DNA of 64,000 nucleotides. Source: Achromobacter piechaudii NBRC 102461 (GTDB taxonomy: Bacteria; Pseudomonadota; Gammaproteobacteria; Burkholderiales; Burkholderiaceae_B). The DNA is taken from contig NZ_BCTK01000005.1 of assembly GCF_001571245.1 (NCBI RefSeq), forward strand, positions 558,001 to 622,000, written 5' to 3'. This document shows, piece after piece, positions 1 to 8,760 of the stretch. The notes beneath the pieces are model-generated. The model was not told where the DNA came from, did not search any database, and saw only the letters and a list, made by a program, of their open reading frames with translations. The translations under genes and the position numbers were made by a program. The stretch's first letter is position 1, and each line of letters begins with the position of its first letter.

Positions 1-73
1 AGGCTTCTAAGGCGGCCGTACGCATTCAGATGTTGTGCCACGTTAATTTTTAGGCGTCCTTGGCAAGCACGTT

Positions 74-100
74 GTAAGCGCCCGGTGAACCCATCTTCCG
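74..100 (+). repeat. IS66-family left terminal sequence (remnant)
   Basis: The sequence begins GTAAGCGCCCGGTGAAC, matching the GTAAGCG-type terminus typical of IS66-family elements, and lies about 70 bp upstream of a tnpA remnant on the same strand. No matching right end with tnpB/tnpC was found, so this is an element fragment. Confidence 0.55.
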
Positions 101-120
101 CATCTGCGTTGTCCCCGATA

Positions 121-144
121 GTGTCCACCACTTTAGGTGGACAC
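121..144. repeat. 9-bp perfect inverted repeat before tnpA remnant
   Basis: GTGTCCACC and GGTGGACAC are perfect inverted copies separated by 6 nt, ending two bases before the ATG of the tnpA remnant. It could fold in the mRNA leader or serve as a binding site for the insertion-sequence proteins; its role is not known. Confidence 0.4.
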
Positions 145-145
145 C

Positions 146-421
146 ATGTCGAAGACAGAATTAACGCTGACGAATAAGCGCCGGTCTTATCCCAAGCCCC
201 TGAAGGTGCAGATTGTGGCCGAATGCAGCCAGCCCGGGACGTCGATTGCGGGCGTCGCTCTGTCGCACGGCGTGAACGCGACCCTGGTGCACAAATGGAT
301 CCGATAGGCCGAGCGTCAGCCAGGCGTGGTTCCTCCCTTCGTGCAGGTTGTGGTGTCGCCACAGCCCGCGGCGAATCGCCACATCGAGATTCACCTGTCG
401 CGCGGTCCCGTGCGAGGTTAG
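146..421 (+). pseudogene. tnpA: IS66-family accessory protein TnpA, disrupted
   Basis: The ATG at 146 opens a reading frame with the IS66 TnpA N-terminus, a helix-turn-helix-like segment containing SIAGVALSHGVNATLVHKWIR. An in-frame TAG at 305-307 stops it after 53 codons. The same frame then continues for about 37 recognisable codons (AERQPGVVPPFVQVVV, then IEIHLSRG) to a second stop at 419-421. Full IS66 TnpA proteins are roughly 110-140 residues and end in a Trp/Leu-rich tail that is absent here. The gene therefore carries a nonsense mutation and a truncated 3' end. The truncation coincides with a second IS66-like terminus at about 417. Not functional. Confidence 0.75.
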
Positions 422-435
422 CGCCCGGCGAACAC
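417..435 (+). repeat. Second IS66-like terminus in direct orientation
   Basis: GTTAGCGCCCGGCGAAC matches the terminus at 74-90 with two substitutions and in the same orientation. It lies exactly where the tnpA remnant loses homology, which suggests a second IS66-family element once inserted there and was later lost. Confidence 0.4.
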
Positions 436-812
436 ATATTGAACGCGTGCGGTTGTAGTCACACGATTGTTCATCCGTGAAAAGTGGCGAGGAATTGCGT
501 TGGGTGCCGCGTGTGGGCAAATCCAGACCTCTTGCTCTATTGAGATGTATCATGCTTAGCCAACAACCGTCCTCGTGATAGCTGGAAGGATTGTCCTAGG
601 GAGGCTTAAGTGAATCGTCTGCGTGATTCGCGGCATTGCTAAAGGCGAAATATTAGGCGTAAGCACCATCTCTACGCGTAACGCCTTCAATGGGCTTGGG
701 GGGTATGGTTTCCTGCGTAATACCTCATTGGTTAGGTGTCTTTTTACTGCGTATTTCTTCCGATAAACATCGCGCATCGCGCGATCTCTCGCTAAGCCGC
801 GATTGAATTGCA
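436..812. other. Non-coding stretch between IS remnant and PLD gene
   Basis: No convincing gene is seen on either strand; the reading frames present have no recognisable motifs and no good ribosome-binding site. Base composition is visibly lower in GC than the chromosome to the right. It probably contains decayed mobile-element sequence and the promoter of the gene starting at 813. Confidence 0.4.
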
Positions 813-1763
813 ATGATTAGAGCTCACTTCGAATCGATCTATGACTGCTTGCTCGATGAGCTCGCAAAGGCCCGACACTCCGTTCGCTTGTGTGTCGCTT
901 GGATGAACCCGGCTCTATTCGCTCACGTTTTCCAGGGGCTGCTTGACAGAGGTGTGCAGATTGAGATTGCGTACTATGACGTTTTGCAGAATCAGCGCTT
1001 AGGGCAGCACTTCCGCCATTCGCCGATTCGCTTTTATCCTGTAACGCCTCGTGGGTACCGTGCGTACATGCATCACAAGTTTTGCATTATTGACGATGAA
1101 GTGCTCATAACCGGAAGCTATAACTGGACAAAAAATGCGGCGCGAGGCTTCGAAAATATCATTGTTGCTACACATGACTTTGACCTCGTGAAGCAGTACA
1201 AACACGAATTCGAAGACGTCAAGGAATATGTGTTGGGGGGAAGTGCTCGTAGAATGAAGCTGTGCTCTCAGCATCCGTACTGTCGTTCTGAAGCTTACTA
1301 CGTAGCCGTCCTGTATCCAGACGATGGACATACCCGCATCGCCACTGGTGTCTGGCAGGTCTGCGAGCGGGCCCAGCATGCCAAGTTGGTTTCTAGTGAC
1401 CCCCATATTGACGACGAGTTTGAGGTATATCAGGAGGACTTCGATGAACCGACAGGTCGGGGAGACACGATTGCGGCTCGTCGGGAGGACATGCGGCACG
1501 CATTTGAGAAAGAGCGCGAGTCGATTAGCCGTAACAGGGATGCAATAGTAAAGCGCTTCGGGATGTCCATAGATGCTTATGGCACGATGCGCATGAAAAA
1601 TGAAGCTATCGAGTTAAAAGGAGGCGGCGGTGGCTATTTTCGGCCCGAGCATGAAATTTTGGTGGAGTGGAGAGATGTCTACTACCGAAAGACGATTCCG
1701 GACGTTCTTTCAGAAGACGGCGGCTATGGGCAAATCATCCGTGGTGAAACTTGGACTTGGTGA
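813..1763 (+). CDS. Phospholipase D-like (HKD) domain protein
   Basis: This 316-residue protein has one complete HKD motif: H87-x-K89, D94, then G101-S102-x-N104 (HKFCIIDDEVLITGSYNWT). This is the catalytic signature of the PLD superfamily, which includes phosphodiesterase nucleases and lipases. Single-HKD proteins usually act as dimers, as in Nuc-type nucleases. The PLD fold covers about residues 1-140. The remaining 175 residues, including an acidic stretch near 205-225 and a glycine run near 275, are not recognised. There is no signal peptide, so a cytoplasmic role is likely. No strong Shine-Dalgarno precedes the ATG. It is flanked by inward-facing IS66 fragments and has atypically low GC, consistent with horizontal acquisition. 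The substrate is unknown; DNA degradation in a defence role is a guess. Confidence 0.8.
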   Translation: MIRAHFESIYDCLLDELAKARHSVRLCVAWMNPALFAHVFQGLLDRGVQIEIAYYDVLQNQRLGQHFRHSPIRFYPVTPRGYRAYMHHKFCIIDDEVLITGSYNWTKNAARGFENIIVATHDFDLVKQYKHEFEDVKEYVLGGSARRMKLCSQHPYCRSEAYYVAVLYPDDGHTRIATGVWQVCERAQHAKLVSSDPHIDDEFEVYQEDFDEPTGRGDTIAARREDMRHAFEKERESISRNRDAIVKRFGMSIDAYGTMRMKNEAIELKGGGGGYFRPEHEILVEWRDVYYRKTIPDVLSEDGGYGQIIRGETWTW

Positions 1764-1799
1764 TTGAATGCGCGCCGGGGAAGGGTAAAAGGTGCGCGT

Positions 1800-1918
1800 G
1801 ATGCGGGCGCGCCGCCCCATACGTTCACCACCCGCGCCAGCGCCGTATCACTGCTGGCACGCATGTCCATCGGGTCGACGGCTAGCCATATGGCATCGAT
1901 CCGGATCGCCGCAACCAA
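1800..1918 (-). pseudogene. tnpB: IS66-family TnpB, 5' fragment
   Basis: On the minus strand, in a frame overlapping the end of tnpA, codons for IRIDAIWLAVDPMDMR...DTALARVV give the conserved N-terminus of IS66 TnpB. Homology stops after about 35 codons, and the following sequence does not continue the family's FGAAHPHxAYLF-type segment. A TTG near 1918 could have been the start. This is a truncated remnant, and tnpC is absent. Confidence 0.7.
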
Positions 1919-2250
1919 TCTCGTAGCAGCGTCCCGCATGCACTGACACCTTGCGGGGCCAGCGTATCGACGCCACCGCTACGCCGCGGTTCGATCTCGA
2001 CGACAGCCCCAGTAACATCGCCGGTGCTAGATAACGCCGGCGATATCGGCAGCGGCAAGAACTCCGGCTGTTTGATCGACTCGCCACGTTCGCGCACCCA
2101 ACAATGGACGATGTTCGCGTTGATACCGTGCGCCAATGCAATGGCCGCTATCGAGGCACCGGGTGCGCCACATGCCCGCACCAACTCGGCCTTCATCTCG
2201 TCGCTGTAATACCGACGAAGCGGCTTATTCACTAAAACCTCATTCGACAT
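1882..2250 (-). CDS. tnpA: IS66-family accessory protein TnpA
   Basis: The product starts MSNEVLVNKPLRRYYSDEMK and contains the TnpA helix-turn-helix-like region (SIAAIALAHGINANIVHCWVRE), then a basic strand region and a C-terminal LLRDWLRR tail. At about 122 residues it is close to full family length. GAGGAG lies upstream, so a start at 2250 or at the ATG at 2259 is plausible. The protein is the small accessory orf of IS66 elements. With tnpB truncated and tnpC missing, the element cannot move by itself. It differs from the tnpA remnant at 146, so it comes from a separate insertion. Confidence 0.7.
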   Translation of the reverse strand: MSNEVLVNKPLRRYYSDEMKAELVRACGAPGASIAAIALAHGINANIVHCWVRERGESIKQPEFLPLPISPALSSTGDVTGAVVEIEPRRSGGVDTLAPQGVSACGTLLRDWLRRSGSMPYG

Positions 2251-2279
2251 AGTGTGCATGATCTCCTCGTGCACACTAT
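2249..2279. repeat. 10-bp perfect inverted repeat over tnpA start
   Basis: ATAGTGTGCA (2249-2258) and TGCACACTAT (2270-2279) are exact inverted copies around 11 nt that contain the GAGGAG ribosome-binding sequence of the minus-strand tnpA. A hairpin in the mRNA would sequester the ribosome-binding site, or the repeat may be an operator. Confidence 0.5.
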
Positions 2280-2298
2280 CGCTTCGCACATCAACTTA

Positions 2299-2325
2299 GC
2301 CAAGACAGGTCGCCCAGCCGCTTAC
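2299..2325 (-). repeat. IS66-family left terminus (remnant)
   Basis: Read on the minus strand from 2325 the sequence is GTAAGCGGCTGGGCGACC, an IS66-type terminus, located about 75 bp upstream of the minus-strand tnpA. It marks the intact outer end of this truncated element. Confidence 0.6.
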
Positions 2326-2629
2326 AGCACGTTTTCACGCGCGCACGGTACAAACCAGCCTCGGCTAGCTAGCGATAATGGTGTGTTTTCACTACTTCAT
2401 GAAAAAGTCGCGTCGATCGGTTTTCGGGCTGAAATCTTTGTTTATTATTTCCCCTCTGAGCTAAAGAACAAGTTCACGGAAGGTCGATAGTGACCGAAAA
2501 AAGTTTGTTACTGTCGGCCGGATTTCGCACTTAGACGTCGCCAGCGTCCTTCATGCCAACACGAACCTCGCATCTATCTCTGCGTACCTCGTGCATTTGT
2601 CGGAGTTAGCAAAGTGCGCTCTGGGAGGA
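2326..2629. other. Intergenic stretch, no gene seen
   Basis: About 300 bp between the IS66 terminus and the 3' end of the helicase operon. No reading frame with family features, no RNA gene and no clear terminator hairpin were seen. It is AT-richer around 2390-2480. Confidence 0.4.
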
Positions 2630-5600
2630 TTAGGAAAGGCGGACTGCTCTTGCAGCGACCGGCATGTAAAGCCACCGCTGACTGACGGGCTTGCCGGTTG
2701 CGCTGAAAAGGGCGTGGCCATAGGACTCGAGCTGCGGGCCGTGCTCGGCCACCAGTTCTTCGTCTCTGGCTGAGCCTCCGGGGTTCGACTTGTGGTCCAG
2801 GAGAATCCAGCCGTCTGGCATCTCAACCAGCATGTCGATGCGGCCCCGGATGCGAGTGCCGTTCGGGCCATCCGACTCTATAGGTACCTCGACGTAAATG
2901 GGGCAACCAGGCCAACGCTGGGCTATCCAAGCCAGGAACGCTTCGGCCTGGGCACAAACGGCGTCCTTATCCACTGAATGAGCCACAGTCCAGGTCTTTA
3001 ATATATGTTCGATCTCAGGGGCTGAAACGCAGCCAAGCACGCCAGCGCGTGCGATGCACAGGTGCAGCGCCGTGCCCAGCGATTCCATATCGGGTTTGCC
3101 GGCCAAGCTCAGTCGGACGCCGACAGTGTCGGTTTCGGCAACAGTGAACGTACCGCCCGAAGCGGAACTCGGTCGATGCCACAATGGCTCGGCGCGCAAA
3201 CGTGCACGGCCTATGAACCAGTGGCAGGCTTCTGATGCTTTGGCGGGTGGCTCCACCGAGCAGTCATCTTTGCTCCACGACTTCGATAGCCTGGATAGCC
3301 GCTTGCCGTGGGGAGTCGTCACGGTTCCTGAATCGCCGAACAACAGGTCGGTTGCGCCTTGAATTTCGCCAATCCAGGCGCGACCTGGCCCTGACTTGCG
3401 AACGAACGACACCGCGACGTTCATGTCACGCGCGCGGGTCAGGGCCACATATAGAAGGCGCTTGTTCTCCGCGAGGGCTTCGGCCTGCATGATTTTTCCA
3501 GTGGTGCTGGCTTCGGCGTTGAGGGATGCTTGGGGCTGGGACCGCTTGCCCCATGTCTTCAGCCAACAGTGGACGAAACGGTTGGCGAGCGGCTGCTGCG
3601 GGTCAAAGTCCCCGGCTGTTCTCGCGCGCACCCCCCAAAGCGAACTGCGTGCTGTCGCGTCGAGGCTTGTCAGCACGACGACTGGCCACTCAAGCCCCTT
3701 GGCCCCGTGATAGGTGAGAACCGCGACGGAGTTGTCTGCCGAGGTGGCCCGGTTATCATCCTCTGCGCTGGCGAGTTCATCCAGCCAGCGAAGCATGCCG
3801 CTGACGGTCGCCGGCCGCTTGGCGGCAGCGCACTCGTCCTCGAAAGTCTTGCCGAACTCGATCAGTGCTTCAACATTGGAGAGACGGTTGCGGCTCTCGT
3901 GGGGGGAGGTAGACCACTGGCCGATTAGCCGCACTACATGGGACTCGGCGGCTGCAAGTCGCAGTGCTTCCTGTGGCGTCAAGGCCGAGAGCGTAGGACG
4001 CAGCTCTTCAAGTCGGGCGAGAAGCAGATTAGCGCTGTCGCCCTTCGTCATCCACTCGTGTGCCTTTGTCCCATCGGTGGCTAGGTACTGCAGCCTGTCA
4101 GCGAGCCAGGTTTCGACCGGAGTGTCACCGGCCAGGGTAAGAACCAGCGCAGTGGCAACAGTGTCGGTCGGATCATTCATACGCCGTAGGCAGGCCATGA
4201 CATAGATGGCTTCGGCAGTCCCCAATAAGCCAGAGCGGGGGCTGGCAGATGGGATGCCCCAGCGCGTGAGCGACGTAACGGCAAACTCGACTTGGTCGTT
4301 GTAGCGACACAGCACCCCGACATCCCCGGCCTGAATTGGACGGAGTTCTTTGGTGTCTTTGTCTTCGACCTTGAACCCGGACCCCAGCAGATCTCGGACG
4401 GCCTGCCCAAGGCCCAGGTAGTCCAAGTCGTTTCTGCTGCTTTCGAAGTTCCAATTTAGCAGCGCTGCTTGGGCAGGAATATCCTTCCGCAGCGGCTGCA
4501 ATTGAACCTGAGCAGGCGTCAGGTCGGGCTCGAAAGCAGAGGCGAATACGCCGTTGGTGAGCGAGACGAGACTTTCGATGGAACGCCTGGAGCTGTCCAG
4601 GGCCTTGCCGATGATTCCGCCCCAGTCCTTGATGGCGGCTAAGACGCCGGCAATAAGACTCGCATCAGTTCCGCGGAAGCCGTAGATAGCCTGCTTGGGG
4701 TCGCCGACCCACACCGACCTCTTGGCGAGCTTGGCCAACTCAACAAAGAGAGCCAGTTGTAGGGGGCTAGTGTCTTGGAACTCGTCGACCATGATGAGGT
4801 CTAGTTCTGCCGCCAAGGCTTCACGGATCGCTGGCTTGGTCCGCAACGCTCGTAGCAGCAGAACCTCTTGGTCGCTGAAGTCAACGGCACCCAGCGTCTT
4901 CTTGGCCTGCTCGTAGGCGTCGAGAACGTTGGCGGCTAGGTTGAACGCCAAGTCAAGGTACCGGCGGACCTCGGAATGAAAGGCGGGATGAGACTCGTGG
5001 GCTTGTGCGGCGGCTTTTACTGGTGCGAGGATGTCCCTTACCTTGGCGCCGGCATCAATCCCGGCTGCACCAATCCAGTCGGGCCAGCACCAACGGCCTT
5101 CACGGAAGAGACGATCCAGTTTCTGCAGCACCTCGAGGCCTTTGACGAGGTTGTCTGCAACTCTGGCGCCGGCAGCCTGTTGTTGTTCGACATAGGCGGC
5201 TACCTCTTGGTTCGCCTTGGCCAATGCGGCCTCCAGCGACTCGGTCGGGTCCGGTCCTGTAGTTGGAGAAGGCCAGTTCCCGAGCATTGCGTCGGCGTTC
5301 TGGGGACCCATTGCGCGAAGCGCCGCAGGTGCTATGTCATTGTCGAGCGCGGCCTTTACGATAGCCTCAACAGACTTGGACCAGTCCGCCTGCTCAATGC
5401 CGAACCGCCCGGTGAGCCAAACCAGTTCTGCTTGTGCGTCTACATCCATCGACTCGGCCAGCGTGGCCTTAAGCAGTCGCTTGGATTGGCCTTCGCCTAG
5501 AACGGTCTGGTCGGGAGAGAGACCTAGCTCGAAGCAGAACCGCTTGAGCATCTGGCCGCAGACGCTGTTGACTGTGCCTAAGCGGGCCTGGCCAATAGCT

Positions 5601-5806
5601 GTGGCCAGGTCGATGCGTCCCTTTTCAAGGAGCCAGGAGCGGGCGCGTTCTCGCAGCTCGGTAGCGGCCTTCACTGTGAAGGTCGTGGCCAAGATGGCGT
5701 GAGGGCGTGCTGCGCCGGACTCGAGGGCTTGGGCGAGCGTTTCGGTCAGTCTGTAGGTCTTGCCACTGCCGGCGCCCGCGCTGATGAACTCGATGTTGTT
5801 TATCAT
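2630..5806 (-). CDS. UvrD/AddA-like helicase-nuclease (superfamily 1)
   Basis: The start is set at 5806 because its ATG overlaps the upstream gene's TGA in an ATGA junction (1058 residues). It has all UvrD/RecB helicase motifs: Walker A SAGAGSGKT (9-17), Ia around TTFTVKAATELRERA (41-55), DEFQDT (341-346), GDPKQAIYGFRG (368-379), motif V YHGAKGLEWP (699-708) and motif VI RLLYVALTRAR (783-793). The C-terminus carries a RecB-type PD-(D/E)XK nuclease: H915, D991 (GRID), D1004-H-K1006, and Q1025 with Y1029. This is the AddA layout: ATP-driven unwinding with one strand-cutting nuclease. Being in an IS-rich island rather than a core repair locus, it may act in DNA defence or element processing. That role is inferred. 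Confidence 0.88.
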   Translation of the reverse strand: MINNIEFISAGAGSGKTYRLTETLAQALESGAARPHAILATTFTVKAATELRERARSWLLEKGRIDLATAIGQARLGTVNSVCGQMLKRFCFELGLSPDQTVLGEGQSKRLLKATLAESMDVDAQAELVWLTGRFGIEQADWSKSVEAIVKAALDNDIAPAALRAMGPQNADAMLGNWPSPTTGPDPTESLEAALAKANQEVAAYVEQQQAAGARVADNLVKGLEVLQKLDRLFREGRWCWPDWIGAAGIDAGAKVRDILAPVKAAAQAHESHPAFHSEVRRYLDLAFNLAANVLDAYEQAKKTLGAVDFSDQEVLLLRALRTKPAIREALAAELDLIMVDEFQDTSPLQLALFVELAKLAKRSVWVGDPKQAIYGFRGTDASLIAGVLAAIKDWGGIIGKALDSSRRSIESLVSLTNGVFASAFEPDLTPAQVQLQPLRKDIPAQAALLNWNFESSRNDLDYLGLGQAVRDLLGSGFKVEDKDTKELRPIQAGDVGVLCRYNDQVEFAVTSLTRWGIPSASPRSGLLGTAEAIYVMACLRRMNDPTDTVATALVLTLAGDTPVETWLADRLQYLATDGTKAHEWMTKGDSANLLLARLEELRPTLSALTPQEALRLAAAESHVVRLIGQWSTSPHESRNRLSNVEALIEFGKTFEDECAAAKRPATVSGMLRWLDELASAEDDNRATSADNSVAVLTYHGAKGLEWPVVVLTSLDATARSSLWGVRARTAGDFDPQQPLANRFVHCWLKTWGKRSQPQASLNAEASTTGKIMQAEALAENKRLLYVALTRARDMNVAVSFVRKSGPGRAWIGEIQGATDLLFGDSGTVTTPHGKRLSRLSKSWSKDDCSVEPPAKASEACHWFIGRARLRAEPLWHRPSSASGGTFTVAETDTVGVRLSLAGKPDMESLGTALHLCIARAGVLGCVSAPEIEHILKTWTVAHSVDKDAVCAQAEAFLAWIAQRWPGCPIYVEVPIESDGPNGTRIRGRIDMLVEMPDGWILLDHKSNPGGSARDEELVAEHGPQLESYGHALFSATGKPVSQRWLYMPVAARAVRLS

Positions 5807-8421
5807 TGCCAGCCTCCCAACAAGACTAGGTAGTCTCGGTCCCATTTGCTTGGACCGTTGACCGAAAGGGTGCCCTCAGGGCCTTGGAACTCGTCGGCGG
5901 AGCCCTCCGGAACGACGTCGATGATTCCGCCGTCCAACTGCTGCTTGCGCCAGTTCCACGTGGCGCGTGCCCGGTCCAGTAGGGTGGTTACGGTTACGCC
6001 GTCTGGCGGTCTTCTAACCTGCGCATTCGGGAAGGTGTCTGCAGCGTTGACGTACAGTGCGCCGCTTTCCAGGATGAAGTAGCCAAGCGCAGAGGGTGGG
6101 GCGCTGAGTGTTTGCTCAATGAGGCTAGAGTAGAGCGCCAACTGCAGGTGCTCGCCGGACCGAAGCAACCCGGCGTAGTAGTTGTCGCTTCGCCACTTCA
6201 TGTCCAGGGCGACGGTTCGCTTGCCGCCAAGCGTGACCAGGAGATCAATCTTGCCGATCAGCGGGACGTCACCCAGGTTTCCTGCGAATTCGACCTCGGT
6301 CTGAACCTGTAGTGCACTAGCGGACCTAAGGTGGTCAAGAAGACTGCAAATGGCTCCTTCACAAACCTTGCGGAAATGCTGCTGCGTTACCCCCGAACCC
6401 TGCATGAGTAGTACAGCGCCCTCCGTCAGCAAGAGCGAGTCTGCTTCGGCGCGGAACCAGGCGACGGCAGCGGGGTTGGACCAAGTCAAGGCGTCGGCGT
6501 GCGCGAAGAGCTTCTCGAACACGCGATGAGCAAGGATGCCCAGAAGGCGGTTGTCCTCATCTACCGCCAGAACAGAGGTTGGCTCCAGGTCTGCCACTCG
6601 TTTCAGAACGAAGAGGGCGGGGTTTTTGAAGAGTTCGTCGAGTGTGGTGAACGACTGTGCAGCGTCGCCGAGTTGGACGGGGTGCGGCAGTTGGATGTGT
6701 CGAGGAGTAGCGGGCAGCGGCAGAGACGGAAGTATTTCGGCGGTCGACCCGAGAAGTGCGGAGCCGAGGGCGGAGTCCAGATCGAGTGAACCGGATTCGA
6801 TGTCCGGTACGAGCTGTTTTAGAAGCTGGAGAATTGGATGCACTTCTGCTCCCGGGGGAGGACAGACGAGGACAAATCTGCTTCGTGCGGCAAGTAGCGG
6901 CCGCAGCCACTTTAGTGCCAATGACACGAGCTCACGCGCCGGATCTCGCAACTGCACACCCAATTGGGTGAGAGCGTTCACCTCGGCAGGTGACCAAGGC
7001 AGGGGCGAGGGCAGGGCAGGTGACGACGGCATCCACCAGACCACTTCATCGGCTGCTTCGATGCATGCGGCTGCCTTGCTGGCCGAGCGCATGCAGCCGA
7101 CGTGGGAAACAGCAGCGGGGTTGGTTACCCCCGCAGGCGTAGCGTGGGCGACCAACTGCTCGATTTGCCGAGGTAGCACCGTAGCCAAGCCCTGCCTAGC
7201 TAGTTCGATCAATGCGTCATGGACGGCCGCACATTGGCGGTGCGCTGCTGTAGAACCCGCTACATCATCGGACTCTCCCGATAGGCGGCGCCGCATCGCC
7301 TCCTGCATACGGTCGACGCGGGCGATGAGAGCATCGACGGGCACACCTTCGGTGCGGGACCAGCGCTCTGACTCCAGCCAGAAGGTGATTTCATCTGCTA
7401 TTTCTTGGGCATCGTCACTTACAGCGATCTTGGACTTGGCCGTTGTCCAGGCCTCGCCCCCGATCCCGGGCTGCTTGGCGACAGCACGGGCGAGTTTGCT
7501 TCTGGCAGGGCGACTGAACGGGCCGATTGGATGGGTCAGGAAATCCAGCACTCGGTTCATGTCGACTGGTTCCCAGCACATCTCCAAGGCAAGGAGTAGA
7601 GCCTGGAGGGCTGGGCGGAGCTGACTAGGGCGTTCGAATCCGCAGTTGACCCCGCCGGTGGCGGACAGCGAGACGTCTAGTGAGTCGCCGGCCTCTTCGG
7701 CCAGGATCAGCCGGTCGCCGGGCTTGTGCAAGTGTTGCGCACTCAACCAATGTTCGGCTGTCGTGGCCGCGAGAGCGTGCACTAGCAAAATACTTCCGTC
7801 GGGTTGAATTGCCAAATTGCCCGCATAACCTCCGGCCAAAACGGTTAGGGCGTGTTCTTGCACCGCACGGAGTTGACCTGTTCCCTGTGGTTCGGGAAGG
7901 CGGACTGCGACTGAGGGCAGGCGCTCGAGCACCTGCCGCCAAAGCAGCGGGAAGTCCTCGATCGGGTCAACCAGACGAACTGACCTAATGGGGCCGGGGC
8001 CGGAAGCACTTAGACCTTGCGCCACCAAGTGCAAGCGCTCAGCTTCTCCGAACGGCAGCGTTTCGAGAGCCGCAACCTCGATGGCGGCAAGTTCCCGGAC
8101 TCGCGGTGGGTGCTCCGGATTCGCGCTGCCGTTCCAACCGCCGAGTTTCCACTCGTCACGCCAGGCCAGGAGGCGCGCGGCCGTGCCGATGCTGTCAATC
8201 TTCAGGGAGTCACTATAGAAGCGCGAATTGTTGTCATGGATTCGAAGCAAACCGGAGTAGACGGCCACGCGTTTAGCCGTGGACGCCCCGGGTGCGCTTA
8301 GACCGAGGTAGGTCTCTAGTAGAGACAGGAAGCCGAGGCGGCCGACCATTGGGCTGTTAAAGAAGTTCGTCGAGGACGGGCCCTGACGGGCGTCCAATGA
8401 CAGGCCAAAGGTGATGTGCAT
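5803..8421 (-). CDS. AddB-like PD-(D/E)XK nuclease protein
   Basis: An 872-residue protein whose C-terminal third has a RecB-family nuclease core: H632 (AHRVFEKLF), E711, D726 (GKIDLL), D740-M-K742 and Q760 with Y764. No Walker A motif is visible in the N-terminal two thirds, as expected for a catalytically dead helicase-like AddB scaffold. The four-cysteine iron-sulfur cluster of classical AddB is not evident. It is translationally coupled (ATGA) to the helicase downstream, so the two probably form a heterodimeric helicase-nuclease with a nuclease site in each subunit. GGGGAG lies about 12 nt before the ATG. Related two-gene sets occur in proteobacterial accessory regions; the exact family is not assigned here. 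Confidence 0.82.
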   Translation of the reverse strand: MHITFGLSLDARQGPSSTNFFNSPMVGRLGFLSLLETYLGLSAPGASTAKRVAVYSGLLRIHDNNSRFYSDSLKIDSIGTAARLLAWRDEWKLGGWNGSANPEHPPRVRELAAIEVAALETLPFGEAERLHLVAQGLSASGPGPIRSVRLVDPIEDFPLLWRQVLERLPSVAVRLPEPQGTGQLRAVQEHALTVLAGGYAGNLAIQPDGSILLVHALAATTAEHWLSAQHLHKPGDRLILAEEAGDSLDVSLSATGGVNCGFERPSQLRPALQALLLALEMCWEPVDMNRVLDFLTHPIGPFSRPARSKLARAVAKQPGIGGEAWTTAKSKIAVSDDAQEIADEITFWLESERWSRTEGVPVDALIARVDRMQEAMRRRLSGESDDVAGSTAAHRQCAAVHDALIELARQGLATVLPRQIEQLVAHATPAGVTNPAAVSHVGCMRSASKAAACIEAADEVVWWMPSSPALPSPLPWSPAEVNALTQLGVQLRDPARELVSLALKWLRPLLAARSRFVLVCPPPGAEVHPILQLLKQLVPDIESGSLDLDSALGSALLGSTAEILPSLPLPATPRHIQLPHPVQLGDAAQSFTTLDELFKNPALFVLKRVADLEPTSVLAVDEDNRLLGILAHRVFEKLFAHADALTWSNPAAVAWFRAEADSLLLTEGAVLLMQGSGVTQQHFRKVCEGAICSLLDHLRSASALQVQTEVEFAGNLGDVPLIGKIDLLVTLGGKRTVALDMKWRSDNYYAGLLRSGEHLQLALYSSLIEQTLSAPPSALGYFILESGALYVNAADTFPNAQVRRPPDGVTVTTLLDRARATWNWRKQQLDGGIIDVVPEGSADEFQGPEGTLSVNGPSKWDRDYLVLLGGWQ

Positions 8422-8760
8422 GCTGAAGCTGACTCCCCAGAAGGCTATCGAATGCAGGCGTTCTGTTGCGTTTTGTCCCTGCTTCCAGTTGACAAGAGTA
8501 ACCTAAAGAAACTATTCACGTCCTCCCGAAAGTTCCCGAGGGAGAAGTCAGGTCATTGAGTCCATCTCGCAGCAAAGAGGCCAATGGCCTGCGCCCGATG
8601 CATTTCTATCCTTAGGCGGGAACGGTTAGACGGTAATGGCCTCATGGTGGACGGCCAACTTACCCTCGAAATCGGGCCTTTAAAGGTTCCTCCGCTTCAG
8701 CTAAGCCCGTGCGGTGCGCGACTGCTGGTGGTTTCCGACGCTGAGTTATAGTGCATGTAA
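8422..8760. other. Divergent intergenic region upstream of AddB-like gene
   Basis: No gene is seen. It must hold the minus-strand promoter of the nuclease-helicase operon. A short inverted repeat (CTCCC/GGGAG, about 8523-8545) is present but has no T-run. No RNA gene is recognised. Confidence 0.4.

Noticed and set aside
556..813. 85-codon minus-strand frame upstream of the PLD gene
   Set aside because: No ribosome-binding site or motif, and it ends in a region of decayed IS sequence.
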